A DNA stretch of 64,000 bases, taken from NCBI RefSeq assembly GCF_001039355.2, contig NW_019773714.1, positions 26,429 through 90,428 on the forward strand, given 5' to 3'. Shown piece by piece: positions 1 to 10,669 of this stretch. The DNA is from Lingula anatina. Its lineage: Eukaryota; Brachiopoda; Lingulata; Lingulida; Lingulidae. The notes beneath the pieces are model-generated. The model was not told the origin of the DNA. It did not search any database and was given only the letters and a program-made list of their open reading frames with translations. How positions within the stretch are numbered: position 1 is the first letter of the stretch; each line of letters starts with the position of its first letter. The translations under genes were made by a program, and so were the position numbers.

Positions 1-284
1 CAGTTTGGGGTAGGACATACCTTAGTGTGACTTAGAAAGGGCAGAAATCTCCTCAAAAAATCTTGTTCGTGCAGGTATCACATTGTTACGAAATTGACCC
101 GAGATAAACACACGATGAATGGAGTTTTCACATTCCATAATTGTAAATACATAGGGCAGTATAAGCCAGTCACCATGGTTGACAGCATAACCTAAGAATT
201 GTTAACGGGGAAAGTAATCACGCACGTGAACCCGAGTTTTCCAATGATGTTAACGCATTCTAAGCAAAACTTGAATTCTTACAG

Positions 285-306
285 ATTATATGAAATTGGG
301 GTGCTC
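285..306 (+). pseudogene. Truncated LGCW-domain exon remnant
   Basis: A short copy of the start of the LGCW exon follows a perfect acceptor-like TTCTTACAG. It reads in frame through the Lys-Leu-Gly-Cys core, then loses homology within about 22 bases. The intact exon copy begins 74 bp later. The flanking sequence resembles the intron in front of the exon at 56373, so this is probably the scar of a deletion between two exon copies. Confidence 0.6.
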
Positions 307-358
307 GACTGCCATGACAATTGAGGCAATTTTCCGAGCGCAGCTTGTATCTTTACAG

Positions 359-649
359 GTTATATAAAATTGGGTTGCTGGGCTGACAAGGCAGACAGGG
401 CAGTTCCCACGTTAGAAGGTCAGGATCCCATCCTCGACGGTCCTTACGAGACAAGAGTGTACCCAATCGACAAATGCTACCAAGCTGCAAAGAGTCGCGG
501 ATACAAGTATTTTGTCGTGCAGAAAAGTGGATGGTGTGGCTCCTCTTGTACCGCCGAGGAAACATATATGAAATACGGGCCTTCTACCAATTGTCAATCA
601 GACGGAGAAGGTGGGCCATGGGCCAACCAACTGTACATGATACCGAGCG
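359..649 (+). CDS. Orphan exon encoding an LGCW-type cysteine domain
   Basis: A 291-bp open exon is bounded by the acceptor CTTTACAG and the donor GTAAGT. It is phase 1 at both ends, so it can be inserted or skipped without changing the frame. It encodes about 97 residues starting YIKLGCW and ending WANQLYMIPS, with cysteines in GCW, KCYQ, WCGSSC and NCQSD. It is clearly homologous to the two exons at 56373 and 57699, which sit in a secreted C1q protein, and has the same length and phase. No signal-peptide exon is visible upstream within the window, and no C1q exon was found in the next 5 kb. It is therefore either part of a gene beginning left of the window, or a leftover exon. The domain's function is unknown to me; its form suggests an extracellular module. 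The extra cysteine (WCGSSC instead of WCASSN) distinguishes it from the other copies. Confidence 0.75.
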
Positions 650-1289
650 GTAAGTGGTGTTTTGGACACATTTAGAATGAGGCATTGGAATTTAGACGTG
701 GAGTTTCTCAGGCTCCTGCAGCAACTTCGTAAGCAGTAACAAAACCCCAAGTATATTTTCACTTTAAATTCGTATGTCCATTTCCCCATAAAGCCATCGT
801 GCGCACATCTTGAAGAGTTCTAAAATCCCAGTTTAATAATGTTCTCATACTTCCATGCCAATTTATATCTATATGTAAATGCTTTTAGGTTAGCAGTTAA
901 AAATTCGAGACGCTACCAGAACTTAAGGGTGGACACTCCGACCGGGGTTTTGCATTTAAAACAAAACATATGAATAACGTTTCCTTTTTTATTTATATAC
1001 CATTCCTGTATGCTTGTGTTTCTGAAGTATGTATATGTATTGCAATTCATTTAGTCTTATACCATGGTGTGCTGCAAGATTCACATAAAACCTAAGGGCT
1101 CAAAATATCGATTTGCCTTTTTCAGGTTGTCATGATTAACGTCTCAGATGGAATCCATACTGTTTAACATCCATGCCTTAATTGTTGTGAGAGGGGCGGG
1201 TTTCGGCCAATTTACATATTGACAGCTTACTACAACCGAGAACTTTGAGGAATACGATTACTGAATACAATTAACGGGATGTTACATTA

Positions 1290-1700
1290 ATGTCATCTGG
1301 ATAAAAATATATAGCATGTGCTAGAAGGGGTTGGTTTTATACGTAGTCATGTTACCAAAATCTGTAAATGATATTACTGGTACTTACAATGCCTCCTTAA
1401 AGCAGCTGTTGTTCTTGTAAAATTTCGCAATTTCGGGCACTTGTCAATGCTACTTTGGCTGTAATCTCTTGAATACAAATTAATGTGTGTAAAGTAATTT
1501 ACAATTATGTCTGAATTAATGGTATCTGTTGAAAATATATATACCATGTGCTGGAAGATGTAGGCTTTAAACTTGTTTGTGTTACTTAAGTATGCATTTC
1601 TTGTTAATGTTATAGCTTATAATGTCTCTTTAAAGCGCTTGATGGCCTTGTACTATTAAGCAGTTGTTGTTCTTGTAAAATTTCGCAATTTTGTAAACTT
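1290..1700. repeat. Diverged tandem duplication of about 250 bp
   Basis: Two adjacent segments (about 1290-1450 and 1530-1700) share the order: ATATAT...CATGTGCT, a T-rich stretch, CTT(T/A)AAAGC, then the identical string TTGTTCTTGTAAAATTTCGC. They lie downstream of the orphan LGCW exon. No gene is seen in 660-3200 apart from these repeats. Confidence 0.5.
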
Positions 1701-2347
1701 AGCATTTATCCCATGAGGGCCATAATGTTGCTGGGTTTCAAAAATCAAATAATCCCAACCCAAGTGGTCAATTTAATATAGTTGTTATAAGATATTGCTT
1801 TATCCATAGAGTGTCTAAATATTAACGATGAGAGGTGGGTATTTTGCCTGCTTTGTGAAATAAAAGTTACACCCTTGTTGGCTTTTAATATGTTGCTATT
1901 AGCTTTTTTTTTTTTTTTTTTTTTAGTGGTCATTTCAAATTACTTGAAGTTGGACTTCGGTCTTTCCTTGACACTGAAAAGCATACGTAAAGAGAGGTCC
2001 GATTTGTTTCATGTTATGAAAAATAAAGTTTCAAATACAATGAATTTTTTAGAATGTGGTCATTATTATGTGAAATGTTTGTGCATTATTTTATTGTTTT
2101 ATACAAATCTTCCTATGTGATTGTGTAACGGTGGCTCATTGTATTGCAGTAGGGGAACTTTCTGAATCTTTGGATAATAATAAAATAATATATTGGTTAT
2201 AAAAAAATAACTGTAATCTGTTTTGTTGTGTCAACAACGACATTAAAATATGGAATAAATGTTCTCCTACTATCTCTTTTTCTCTGTATTTCTTTTTCAA
2301 GAAGTTGAAAATCGAATTGTATTGGCATTTGTACTTTAATTATTAGA

Positions 2348-2400
2348 GAGTAGAATTATAATACTGACAGCTGAGTAGAATTATAATACTGACAGCTGAG
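2348..2400. repeat. Two copies of a 25-bp tandem repeat
   Basis: The unit GAGTAGAATTATAATACTGA plus CAGCT occurs twice in a row without mismatch, in non-coding DNA. Confidence 0.8.
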
Positions 2401-3211
2401 TATGCATATGTGAAAATAAATCATTTGTGTTTATTCTTCTTTTTAAAGTTTTAAAGATATACATGTGTCGTAGGCAGGCGAATTTAATCATGAAGTGGGT
2501 AATAAACTTTTCAGAAAATATTAGCAGGACAGGTCACCCCCCCCCCCTTGCCTCCAGCGCTTTTGACTGACGGGGTTGAAATAAAGGGGCGGGGCTACCC
2601 CTTCAGGCCCTCCGTGATGCTTACGTTTATGTTTAACCACTCTGTTTTATCACGTTTTAAATTGCGTCAGATAAAAGTCAAGTCACATTCAAATGTGTAA
2701 TTATTTCAAAGATATTATATTTGAAACAGTCCAGTTAAATGCTTGTTTTTTTAATTATTATTCACAATAAATATAGTTGGTCCTTTTGTGAAAAAAAGTG
2801 CTCTCAATCATTTTATACTCTTTCTGAGGCACAGAAATCATGGCAATCTGCTGGGCTTGATCCCGGCCAGTAATGCTCACATCCCACGTCAAGCAAGCTA
2901 AAAGACAATTAAGTGGTCAAAGCTGCACGAACAAGAAACGTTCAGTTGAGCTTTTCTCATTTTGGGCACTTCATCACATAGCATTTGGATAAGTCATAAC
3001 CATGAATTTTAATAATCAGCCACCAAACCTGTTGAAATTATGAAAATGTGACTTTGACTCATCTTGATACCAAGGTATCAAACTGATGCCTGTTAGAAAA
3101 CACATTGGTCAATGTCAATAATGATAGCAACATATTTAAAGAATCACCCTGTATTTTAGAACTGTTCCTATTGGGCCCATTTTCGAACCCTAAATATGTT
3201 GTAGGACACTT

Positions 3212-3290
3212 GACGCAATACAATCTGTGTCACACCGGACGTAATACGATCTGTGTCACACCGGACGTAATACGATCTGTGTCACACCTG
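3212..3290. repeat. Three copies of a 26-bp tandem repeat
   Basis: The unit contains GTAATACGATCTGTGTCACA and is present three times with few changes. The open frame that crosses it (3105-3554) is not convincing as a gene, because most of it matches non-coding sequence downstream of the aerolysin-like gene near 49.8 kb. Confidence 0.8.
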
Positions 3291-3506
3291 ACACAATTCT
3301 TGGTCGGGGAAACCACTATTTATCCGCATTTGGAAATCACGTCAAAAGAGAGAGCGATTGTTAGATATCAAATGAATCTTCCGGGTCTCACTTTTGTCTC
3401 ATCTCTATTTACTTCTCAAATGTTAGTGTTAAATTTAATTATTATCACACGTTGTCAAGACCGACATGTACAATTTGTTGGAATTTATGTCTTTTTCAGT
3501 TTAAAT

Positions 3507-3556
3507 GAGCAGGTTTTTTTTTCCAGAATCCGGAAACTTTGGGGGTTGGAATGATC
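3507..3556 (-). pseudogene. Relic of the aerolysin-like gene
   Basis: On the minus strand this stretch reads KIIPTPKVSGFW, matching KIMPTPNVSGFW inside the aerolysin-like protein at 50479-51750. The DNA is also closely similar: CCAGAATCCGGAAAC followed by TTGGGGGTTGG in both. The DNA on its left (3290-3500) matches 49770-49980, which lies 3' of the intact gene. An internal deletion therefore appears to have joined the 3' flank to the middle of the coding region. Only a few codons survive, so it cannot encode a product. Confidence 0.7.
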
Positions 3557-3934
3557 TTCATGAGGGACAGTTTCCAGCCTCCGCACAACCATTTTAATGT
3601 TATAACAAGCAACTCTATGTTTTCTATTAGTTTTTAAGGGTAGCAAACGTTTTATATGCAGCTTTGCAGATTTTACCCTTCAGCTTTATTCCATTTTCAT
3701 ACAAAGTATTAAACTTATTTGAACTTTATTCTTACTGCTTTTAATGTCTTTTAACACAACGACGCATTTACAGGGTAATTTATTCCCGATATTTATGTTC
3801 TATATATTTATCGACTAAATTTATCTTTATCTTAAGATTAGTGTAACATTGGAGGACATTTTTTTGTTCATAACCAATGGAGGCCTGGAGTTGTACGTCC
3901 GTGTGTTTTGATGCCTCAGAATATGAGTCAAATG

Positions 3935-4330
3935 AATCAAATTGTTCAAGTATTTTGTTATGCTTGGGTAATTTGTTGGGTGACGACAATGACAGACTTG
4001 GATTAATTTCGTCACTCATGGCGAGGACCCGCTTATGGTTTACCCTTAATTAAAACACCGCATAAGTCTGTCCCCTATGATTAGAACGCTAACAGAAATG
4101 TTATCAAGCAGTGACAATAATTTGAAATCCAACTCAGACGCTGATGTTCAAGAAAGTCACTTAATCCTGCATTGCCCTTCACGTTGATCTTATATCTTCA
4201 CCGCTGCCTTTCTCTAGACGGAATCTATATGTGTCTCGCAGTGTCTCAAAATCCCAACAAACGTACGTGTTAATATTTGTTGTATACTGTAGACGTATAA
4301 ACACATAGCGTTATCACAACGTAAATGAAA
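3935..4330. repeat. Copy of the GPCR upstream block
   Basis: This segment matches 7650-7960 (just upstream of the GPCR) and 48330-48560 (just upstream of the GPCR fragment). Shared strings include CAAATTGTTCAAGTA, GTCACTCATGGCGAG and CAGTGACAAT. Its right part (4195-4320: CTCTAGACGGAATCTATA, then TTGTTGTATACTGTAGACGT) also recurs at 10548-10665. It implies a third GPCR-type locus whose coding part has been lost. Confidence 0.7.
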
Positions 4331-4857
4331 AATGTGACTTAAATTGTTATCACCAACAGATATAAAGGAACTAAAACTAAAACCTACGGGAATTAAAAGA
4401 AATTCCGTTCGAGTATTGCAAACGGGAAAATATGTCTACTATTAGTTGCTGGCAGAGAGATATTCAGTTTTTTTTAATTATTTATTATTATTATTGACAG
4501 AGAGATAGTGGTTTCCTACCTTGAGATTATTTTGACATGTATCAAAACATAGCAACAGAGTGGGAGGAATCAGGGGATGAACTGTTTTTACTCACGTTAT
4601 TTAAAAAACGTAGGAGACAGAGAGAGGTGAAACCATTTGTGAAGGCTACCTTCTCAAATGCGTTCCCATTTGAAACATGCATGTAAATAAGGACATTCAA
4701 TGCAAATTTTAAACTTTAAGTTTACACGTTGTTTGGTTTTCAAAATATGATCAGGAAAATTAGAACAACAGGGGGAATTGCTCTGCAATAAAATACTCTT
4801 GAAAAAAATAAAGCTTTTGACCACAAATCCATAATTTTACTGAGGCATAAAATACAG

Positions 4858-4862
<5 letters not shown>

Positions 4863-4915
<53 letters not shown>

Positions 4916-4916
4916 G
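4863..4916. repeat. (CA)n/(TA)n microsatellite
   Basis: A run of CA dinucleotides of about 40 bp is followed by a short TA run. The cysteine/valine-rich frames across it are artefacts. Confidence 0.95.
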
Positions 4917-5775
4917 TTTATCAGTGTCGAGCATTTCCAGTGAAGATCCAGAAGTGTTCGGTTTGTTGGGAACAGCATTACATAGGATTACAAACCAACA
5001 GTTCATTTGACTGAAAATCAATTTATTGAACTGTAATTAGACAACATGACAGGTTATATTTTAGTTGCTTATAACTTTAAATATCATATGTAAACTAGCA
5101 GTAATAAATATTGACGAACATTGGAAATGTATGAAAAAAGTCTAGGAGAGATAACAGAATTTGTCATATGTTATAAAACATCATTGTGCAAAAAATTATC
5201 TTGGTTAGTTTGTTACTATTAAAACAACCAACTGAAACAAATAAATATTTACCAGTTGTTATGTGCGGTGCCTATGATGTTTACGATACCCCATAATATA
5301 CATGAAAAGGTTAGAATAAAGAACTGTTGAGGACACTACATATATCAATCACCACACAAAGAATGCAGAGTATATATCACCAACTTGACTACACTAAATG
5401 TTGTATTTACTGACTTGCTTCCAGCTGAAATCATAAACATAAACAAATATTCATTTATAAGTAATAACTCTAGAAAATAGACAATTGTTGCAAACATAGA
5501 TTTCAGGCGCCCCTGATTGTTTTGCAGACCAACAACTTTGTAGGTGTTTTGTATTTTGACCCTGTTGAATTTAGTTGAAAGAGTTCAGTAAATATGCCTG
5601 CCTATTTTTCATGTTTTCAAAAGAACATGTTTTTGAAATCGAGCGTAAGTCCACATAAAGTAAAGCGTTGCTTCGTCCTCCGCTTTTTAATCACGCCAGG
5701 CCTGCAGGACTCAGGAGGGAGAGGGGTTAAAGAATCCTGTCTACTTGTTTAAACCGAATATATGGTAACAGAATT

Positions 5776-5803
5776 TATAATAATAATAATAATAATAATA
5801 ATT
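5776..5803. repeat. (AAT)n microsatellite
   Basis: A short run of AAT/TAA trinucleotides in non-coding DNA. I see no gene between about 4330 and the GPCR at 6229. Confidence 0.9.
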
Positions 5804-6025
5804 ACACACAGTAACATCCCTTACAATATTACATTTATCTGGGCGTAAGGCTCAAATACTGGATAAAAGTTATTTGGTTACCATAAAAACTGCATTAAAG
5901 TTTTCATTCATAAAGTATATCATTAAATACTGAATAAATGTTATAGGTATACTCAAATAAGCCTTTAACATGTATATAGTCAAACTACAGCACTATGTTT
6001 TTTTTCTGAATATTTACCCCCCCCC

Positions 6026-6027
<2 letters not shown>

Positions 6028-6073
<46 letters not shown>

Positions 6074-6078
6074 TGCAT

Positions 6079-6119
<41 letters not shown>

Positions 6120-6129
6120 TGCATGCACA
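6028..6129. repeat. Compound (CA)n microsatellite with GCATGCATGC blocks
   Basis: Two CA runs of about 40 bp are each followed by the alternating purine-pyrimidine block GCATGCATGC. This suggests that a CA-run-plus-block unit was duplicated. It lies about 100 bp past the GPCR stop codon. Confidence 0.9.
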
Positions 6130-6228
6130 CAACAATAAATTTGCTTCCTTTCCGCCTGTAATTACAATAACTGAAAACAACACCCCTAAGCGTGAAGATG
6201 TACATAATAATTACCACACGCCTAACTC

Positions 6229-7423
6229 TCATACAGTGTTTCTCCTAAGCAAAAACAACTGATTATTCTCGACTTCAAAAGAATCACACGGTTTTCGGGT
6301 GCCTTGAGATTCTACTGACCTCTTATCCAATGTAGCTATAGCGATGGGCGCTTCGATGTTGTTACCTCTTAGTGGGTTATTACAGCACAGCATACGGGTG
6401 TATGCTTCTCTGACTGATGGAATACGCAGGCCATATATGATAGGGTCCAGAACCGGGTTCAGCATAAACAAGTTCATAGCAACGATATGAACAATGTTGA
6501 AATTCTCACGGATCAGGTCGAAAGAGAAAACCATGGTAAAAGCTACGACGCCGGTGCTCCAGAGGATGAAGACGGTTGCCCACAACATCGCGATAGTTAC
6601 ACTGGTCTTGAATGCCTTTTCAGCCATGATCTTCGATGGGCCTTGTGTCATCTGTTTCCGAGCTTTGTAGAGGAGTAAGGCTAGCATAACCGTGTTCCCA
6701 AGGAACGCTATGACAGTTGTTATGCTAACAGTTCCACTGACGGCTAAATATACTGGCTGAGACATCAGCGTTGGTAAACAACCATCTTTGGGTTCCTTAA
6801 CAACCTCGAAGATGATTCCCAAGGAGTAGGATACCAGCGGGATGAGGTAGGACAAGATCACGAAAAGCACCGTTGGTTTCTTGTTGTTCTTTATGGTCAA
6901 ATCCAAAGGATACCATACGACGGTGAGCTGGTGGTAGACGAGAGAAGTAGTGGCCATCACAGGCAACAGAGTGAAATAACACATCAGAGAAGTGGTAAAC
7001 CGCTCAAAGCAAGCTAAGTTTATCAAACCAACTAGGGTATTCTCGTCGGAATCAAGGGGGGTCGCATCTTCACCAAGTGCCTTACTGGTAGGGTTCTCGG
7101 TGACGTTGGTCGTTTCGTCAAGGACAGGAGCGCCGTCAACTGACTCTATGATTTTGGAAATGCGGAATCTTCGTCTGAATATAGATATTGACGCTTGTTG
7201 TTGCCGCCATGCACGTGGCGAACATTAAGTCTGACACTGCCAAATTCACCAAATTGACTTGAAAAGTAGTAAGGGGCCTAGTCAAGCGCCCCAAGACTGC
7301 CAAAGATACGCTGTTCATTATAACAGCGATAACAGAGAGCGAAAGAAGGCTCTCTCGAGACGGCGGTAAAAGCGCCTGTTCCAAATGCGCGACGTAGATC
7401 TCAAATTCAGACGCACTCAACAT
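6229..7423 (-). CDS. Class A (rhodopsin-like) GPCR, frame broken once
   Basis: Two minus-strand open frames together make a seven-helix receptor of about 400 residues. The first (7423-7136) carries TM1 with a conserved Asn (MNSVSLAVLG) and TM2 with NLAVSDL. The second, open from about 7180 down to the stop at 6229, carries an acidic first extracellular loop with a possible glycosylation site (NVT), then TM3-TM7 ending in LNPVLDPIIYG, the NPxxY-type TM7 motif. The frames differ by one base and overlap in the first extracellular loop, so there is a +1 indel or sequencing error there; I see no good intron. Cnidarian class A receptors are often intronless, which fits. The DRY motif after TM3 is replaced by HQL (YHQLTVVWYPL), and TM6 lacks a CWxP motif, so coupling may be atypical. 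A good TATA box lies 64-72 bp upstream of the ATG. Ligand unknown. It may be a pseudogene. Confidence 0.75.
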
Positions 7424-7486
7424 TCTGAGTTTGGTCAGTGAAAGCCACGGAGGTATATCGTACTAAATCGCGCCTTGCAGCGATCT

Positions 7487-7495
7487 CTTTATATA
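7487..7495 (-). promoter_or_regulatory. TATA box of the GPCR gene
   Basis: On the minus strand the sequence GTATATAAAGAG lies 64-72 bases upstream of the receptor's ATG, at a distance that leaves a short 5' leader. No competing start lies between. Confidence 0.5.
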
Positions 7496-7619
7496 CAGAT
7501 TTTGGCCGATACAATATAAGTGATGTGTTATACAGGGTAATAAACCGGATTAAAATGCAAAGCATTCTTATGCCAAATCTTTCTTGTTATTAACCGGACA
7601 ATGCTAAGTTCAGAACAGA

Positions 7620-8740
7620 AAATTGTCGGAGTTCTCCTGTATATCAGTTCAATAGTTCAAGTAAGTCGTTAAGTTGGGTTTACTTGATGGGTGGCGATAC
7701 AGATACAGACTTCGATTATATTCGTCGCTCAAGGGGAGAATCCGCTTATTGGCATATTATTAATCAAAACACTGTAAAAGCTTGCTCTGCGTAATTAGTA
7801 AGAACGCAAACCGAACGGTTATCACGCAGTGACAGTTACTGGAATTCAACTTAGACGCTGATATCTAAGAAAGTCGCTTATCCTGCATTGCTCTACACAG
7901 ACAATTGTGTATCTCCACCACCGGCATTCTCCAATCGGAATCTAGAAATGTCTCGGTACAAAATCTTGATAAATGATATCTGCTATAATTGTAATTGATT
8001 GAAACATTTAGATCAATATCATTACTGTCATCATGAAATTTGTGACTAAAATGTTACCACCCATGTGCACTAAGGGGTATTACCCTCTACCAAAGCCGCA
8101 TATTAATTATATGCACTTTTCACAAACGAGAATGTGCCATGAATTAGTCAAAGACGTATCTGTGAATATCTAGTGAAAATAAATATGTGGGCCTTGTAGA
8201 GGATAAAGTAGACAGAATCCCACTGACAACTGGTCAAACGGCATGCAGACTCTTTTAAAGAGCTTTATGGAAGAAAATGCGTTTGGTTTGAAAACGATTG
8301 AAACGGTAAGGATGAAGATAAGACAAACAAACAAAACATAACAATAAAACTTAGGGTCAGACAGACAAGAACCTTAAGAATTTATATCATAACATAAAAA
8401 ATTACCCGTAATAAATCAGAGAGTTTTTGGCAAACCAATATACATTTACATTATTTGCACTCGTAAGGAAACGAAACGCGACTTCGGACGGAAATATCAA
8501 CAATGGCAGGGGCTGATCTCAGCACAATATCAAAACCCAATATCAAAAAACTACAAGGACATGTTTTTTAAACATTTATTGATTTTTTTTCAAAATTTTA
8601 CTGGGTTGTTGCTATCAACATAAAAAAATGCTGACAGTGTATTACAGGCGTTTAAAACGATTACAGCTGATGATAGAAAACCAGCAATACTTCAAACAGA
8701 TGCTGGGACAAAATTCACAAACAAGAAATTTCAAGCACTC
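7620..8740. repeat. Duplicated block upstream of the GPCR
   Basis: The left part (7620-7960) matches 48290-48560 and 3935-4190. The right part (8035-8740) matches 45890-46710 over most of its length, and 48650-49060 partly. Shared strings include CCCATGTGCAC, GAATGTGCCATGAATTAGTC and ACGTATCTGTGAATATCTAG. No open frame of note is present. It is a local segmental duplication rather than a recognised transposon. Confidence 0.75.
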
Positions 8741-8802
8741 TTTCAGGAACATTGTTCATAACATGCCATTGTGTAACAGGTGACCGGGGCTGTGTCTATA
8801 GA

Positions 8803-9077
8803 CACGAAAATGCAGTAGTATCGAAGTAGCAAAGAAGCATTAACGCAGTAGTGGTGTGGAGCATATTTGCAGTAGAAATGCAGTATAGCCTACTGCAATT
8901 CTACTTCAAAAATTACATAGGGTTGTACAGAGGAGGAGCATTAATGCAGTATATTAGCAGCATGATAGAAGCATGTTTCAAATACGCTAATTAGATCCCC
9001 AATCGAAGCAGATTTGAAGCATGTTTGCAGTATGATTACAGTAGTCTACTGCGCTGGAGTATCTACTTCGTTTTCGT
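8803..9077 (+). mobile_element. MITE, family 1 (GCAGTA-rich), full-length copy
   Basis: A 275-bp element is rich in GCAGTA/TACTGC and begins ACACGAAAATGCAGTAG. Its reverse complement matches 41013-41302 along the whole length, with partial copies at 16434 and 18980. The ends are imperfect inverted repeats. There is no coding capacity, so it is non-autonomous. Confidence 0.7.
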
Positions 9078-9887
9078 TTTCATTGCATAAGTGGTTATTT
9101 TCTTCATTCATAATATAATATTAATATTATATTATATAGGCTCGCACATCTGGTAATTATCATAGTGGACTAAGACATTGAAATACTAGCAGTGGTAAAA
9201 GCCAGTTGGTTATTAGCTGCGGTTAAGTTAGAGTCCACTTAAACTGTTTTATCAGCTTCACTTGATGATCACTTAATTTATAATTTAAAATTTTATCGTC
9301 TGTCTACTTGGTGGCTGCAAGATCATATGGACATCACTCATCAAATTTCATTCCTTTGGAGGATTTACCACATTCCTCAACGAAGCCTGTTTTGCCGTGC
9401 CCGCTACTGATGTTTGAATTTTCTGTGCAACCTTTTGTTCTCCATCATGCCTCCTGGGCCCGGTATCTCAAAAGCTTCGCTATGTTGCGCACGTGCGCAA
9501 GTGTCTCGATTCCATAACTCGTCCATACTCGTCCCATATAATACATTGTAGCCTCTATTTGAGCAATTCGCAATACGCAATGCTTTCAAAATACGGGGCC
9601 CTGATCAGCACAAGCGTTTGAAGCAATGTTTGTGCAGATTTTTCAATAGCAAGGCTGGGATGGCATCTAGATCAGGCCAGTATCACACATTTCCATTTGT
9701 TTTTCATTATGTTAGCAAGTTGAATTATATGTTTTGTCGATTCACTAACTCTTAAATGCAGCCGTGGATCTGATGAAGAATTGTTCATCCTGTGTGCTTC
9801 TGTTAAGTAGCAATTAAATTCATTTATAATTGCAATTATATCCTTTGTGTCACTTGTTTCAATTCATAAACTTGCTACTTCACGTGT

Positions 9888-10363
9888 ACATAAACCTGTT
9901 AACACTGTTATTTGCCTTCTGGTGTTGTTTTATATACACTTTGTTGACCTTGATTGTAGCTCATATTATGTAAGTGGTTATTTTCTTCATTCAGTTGCAG
10001 ATGTGATTTGCAACTACCTGTAAGATTTATGTGATAAATCATCGATGATGTTTAACTGTATTTTTATACGTGTAGTTCACATACTTATAATAATTTTATT
10101 CTTTTCACCAGACCCGTTGTCCGGGTTGTTACTTTTTTATGCTGTTTGGCTTTTATGGACGCTATGTAACTTATTATCGGTTAATTTTATGTATATATAT
10201 AGCTGTTTTTGCTCGTTTGCAATTGGTCACTATCCATTTGCTTGTATTATATTGTAGTAAACAGTTATCCTATATTTGCCATTGTGGTTTCTGGTCGACA
10301 TGGCTTACATGTATATTATCTGTGAGCTGTTATGCTCCTTTATGATTGGTCACTATCACGTAA

Positions 10364-10422
<59 letters not shown>

Positions 10423-10540
10423 CCTTGTTGGAGTTACCGGATAGCCTATTGGCGGGCAGGTCTACAAGGATGTATTGTTGTTGAGCTGTTATTGCTCCTT
10501 CTGATGGGTTTCCATCCATGTGTTTTTACCTTGTTGGAGT
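9888..10540 (+). repeat. Interspersed repeat with internal (TA)n, copy 1
   Basis: This segment matches 47043-47711 in the same orientation at high identity, from AAACCTGTTAACACTGTT to the GTTTTTACCTTGT region. It includes a long TA run in the middle (10367-10418). It has no convincing protein coding. It could be part of a retroelement or simply part of the local segmental duplication. From 9080 to 9888 I see nothing recognisable. Confidence 0.7.
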
Positions 10541-10547
10541 TACCATC

Positions 10548-10665
10548 GCTCTTCTCTAGACGGAATCTATACGTGTCTCGGTGTTTCGAAATCCTAACAA
10601 AAGAATGTGTCAATATTTGTTGTATACTGTAGACGTATAAATACATAGCATCATTATCACGAAAA
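10548..10665 (+). repeat. Fragment repeated from 4200-4320
   Basis: The strings CTCTAGACGGAATCTATA, GTGTCTCG and TTGTTGTATACTGTAGACGT match the block at 4200-4320 in order and orientation. It directly follows the (TA)n repeat, so the duplication unit joins these two segments. Confidence 0.7.
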
Positions 10666-10669
10666 TGAA

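Noticed and set aside
3105-3554. 149-residue plus-strand frame
   Set aside because: It crosses a tandem repeat and then DNA homologous to the non-coding 3' flank and antisense of the aerolysin-like gene; no motif.
5970-6262. Cys/Val- or Thr/His-rich small proteins around the CA microsatellite
   Set aside because: Pure translations of a dinucleotide repeat, present in several frames and on both strands.
10139-10345. Small membrane proteins encoded in the (TA)n repeat copies at 10.1 and 47.3 kb
   Set aside because: The frames are short, differ in their ends between copies and run into the TA microsatellite; no conserved coding signature.
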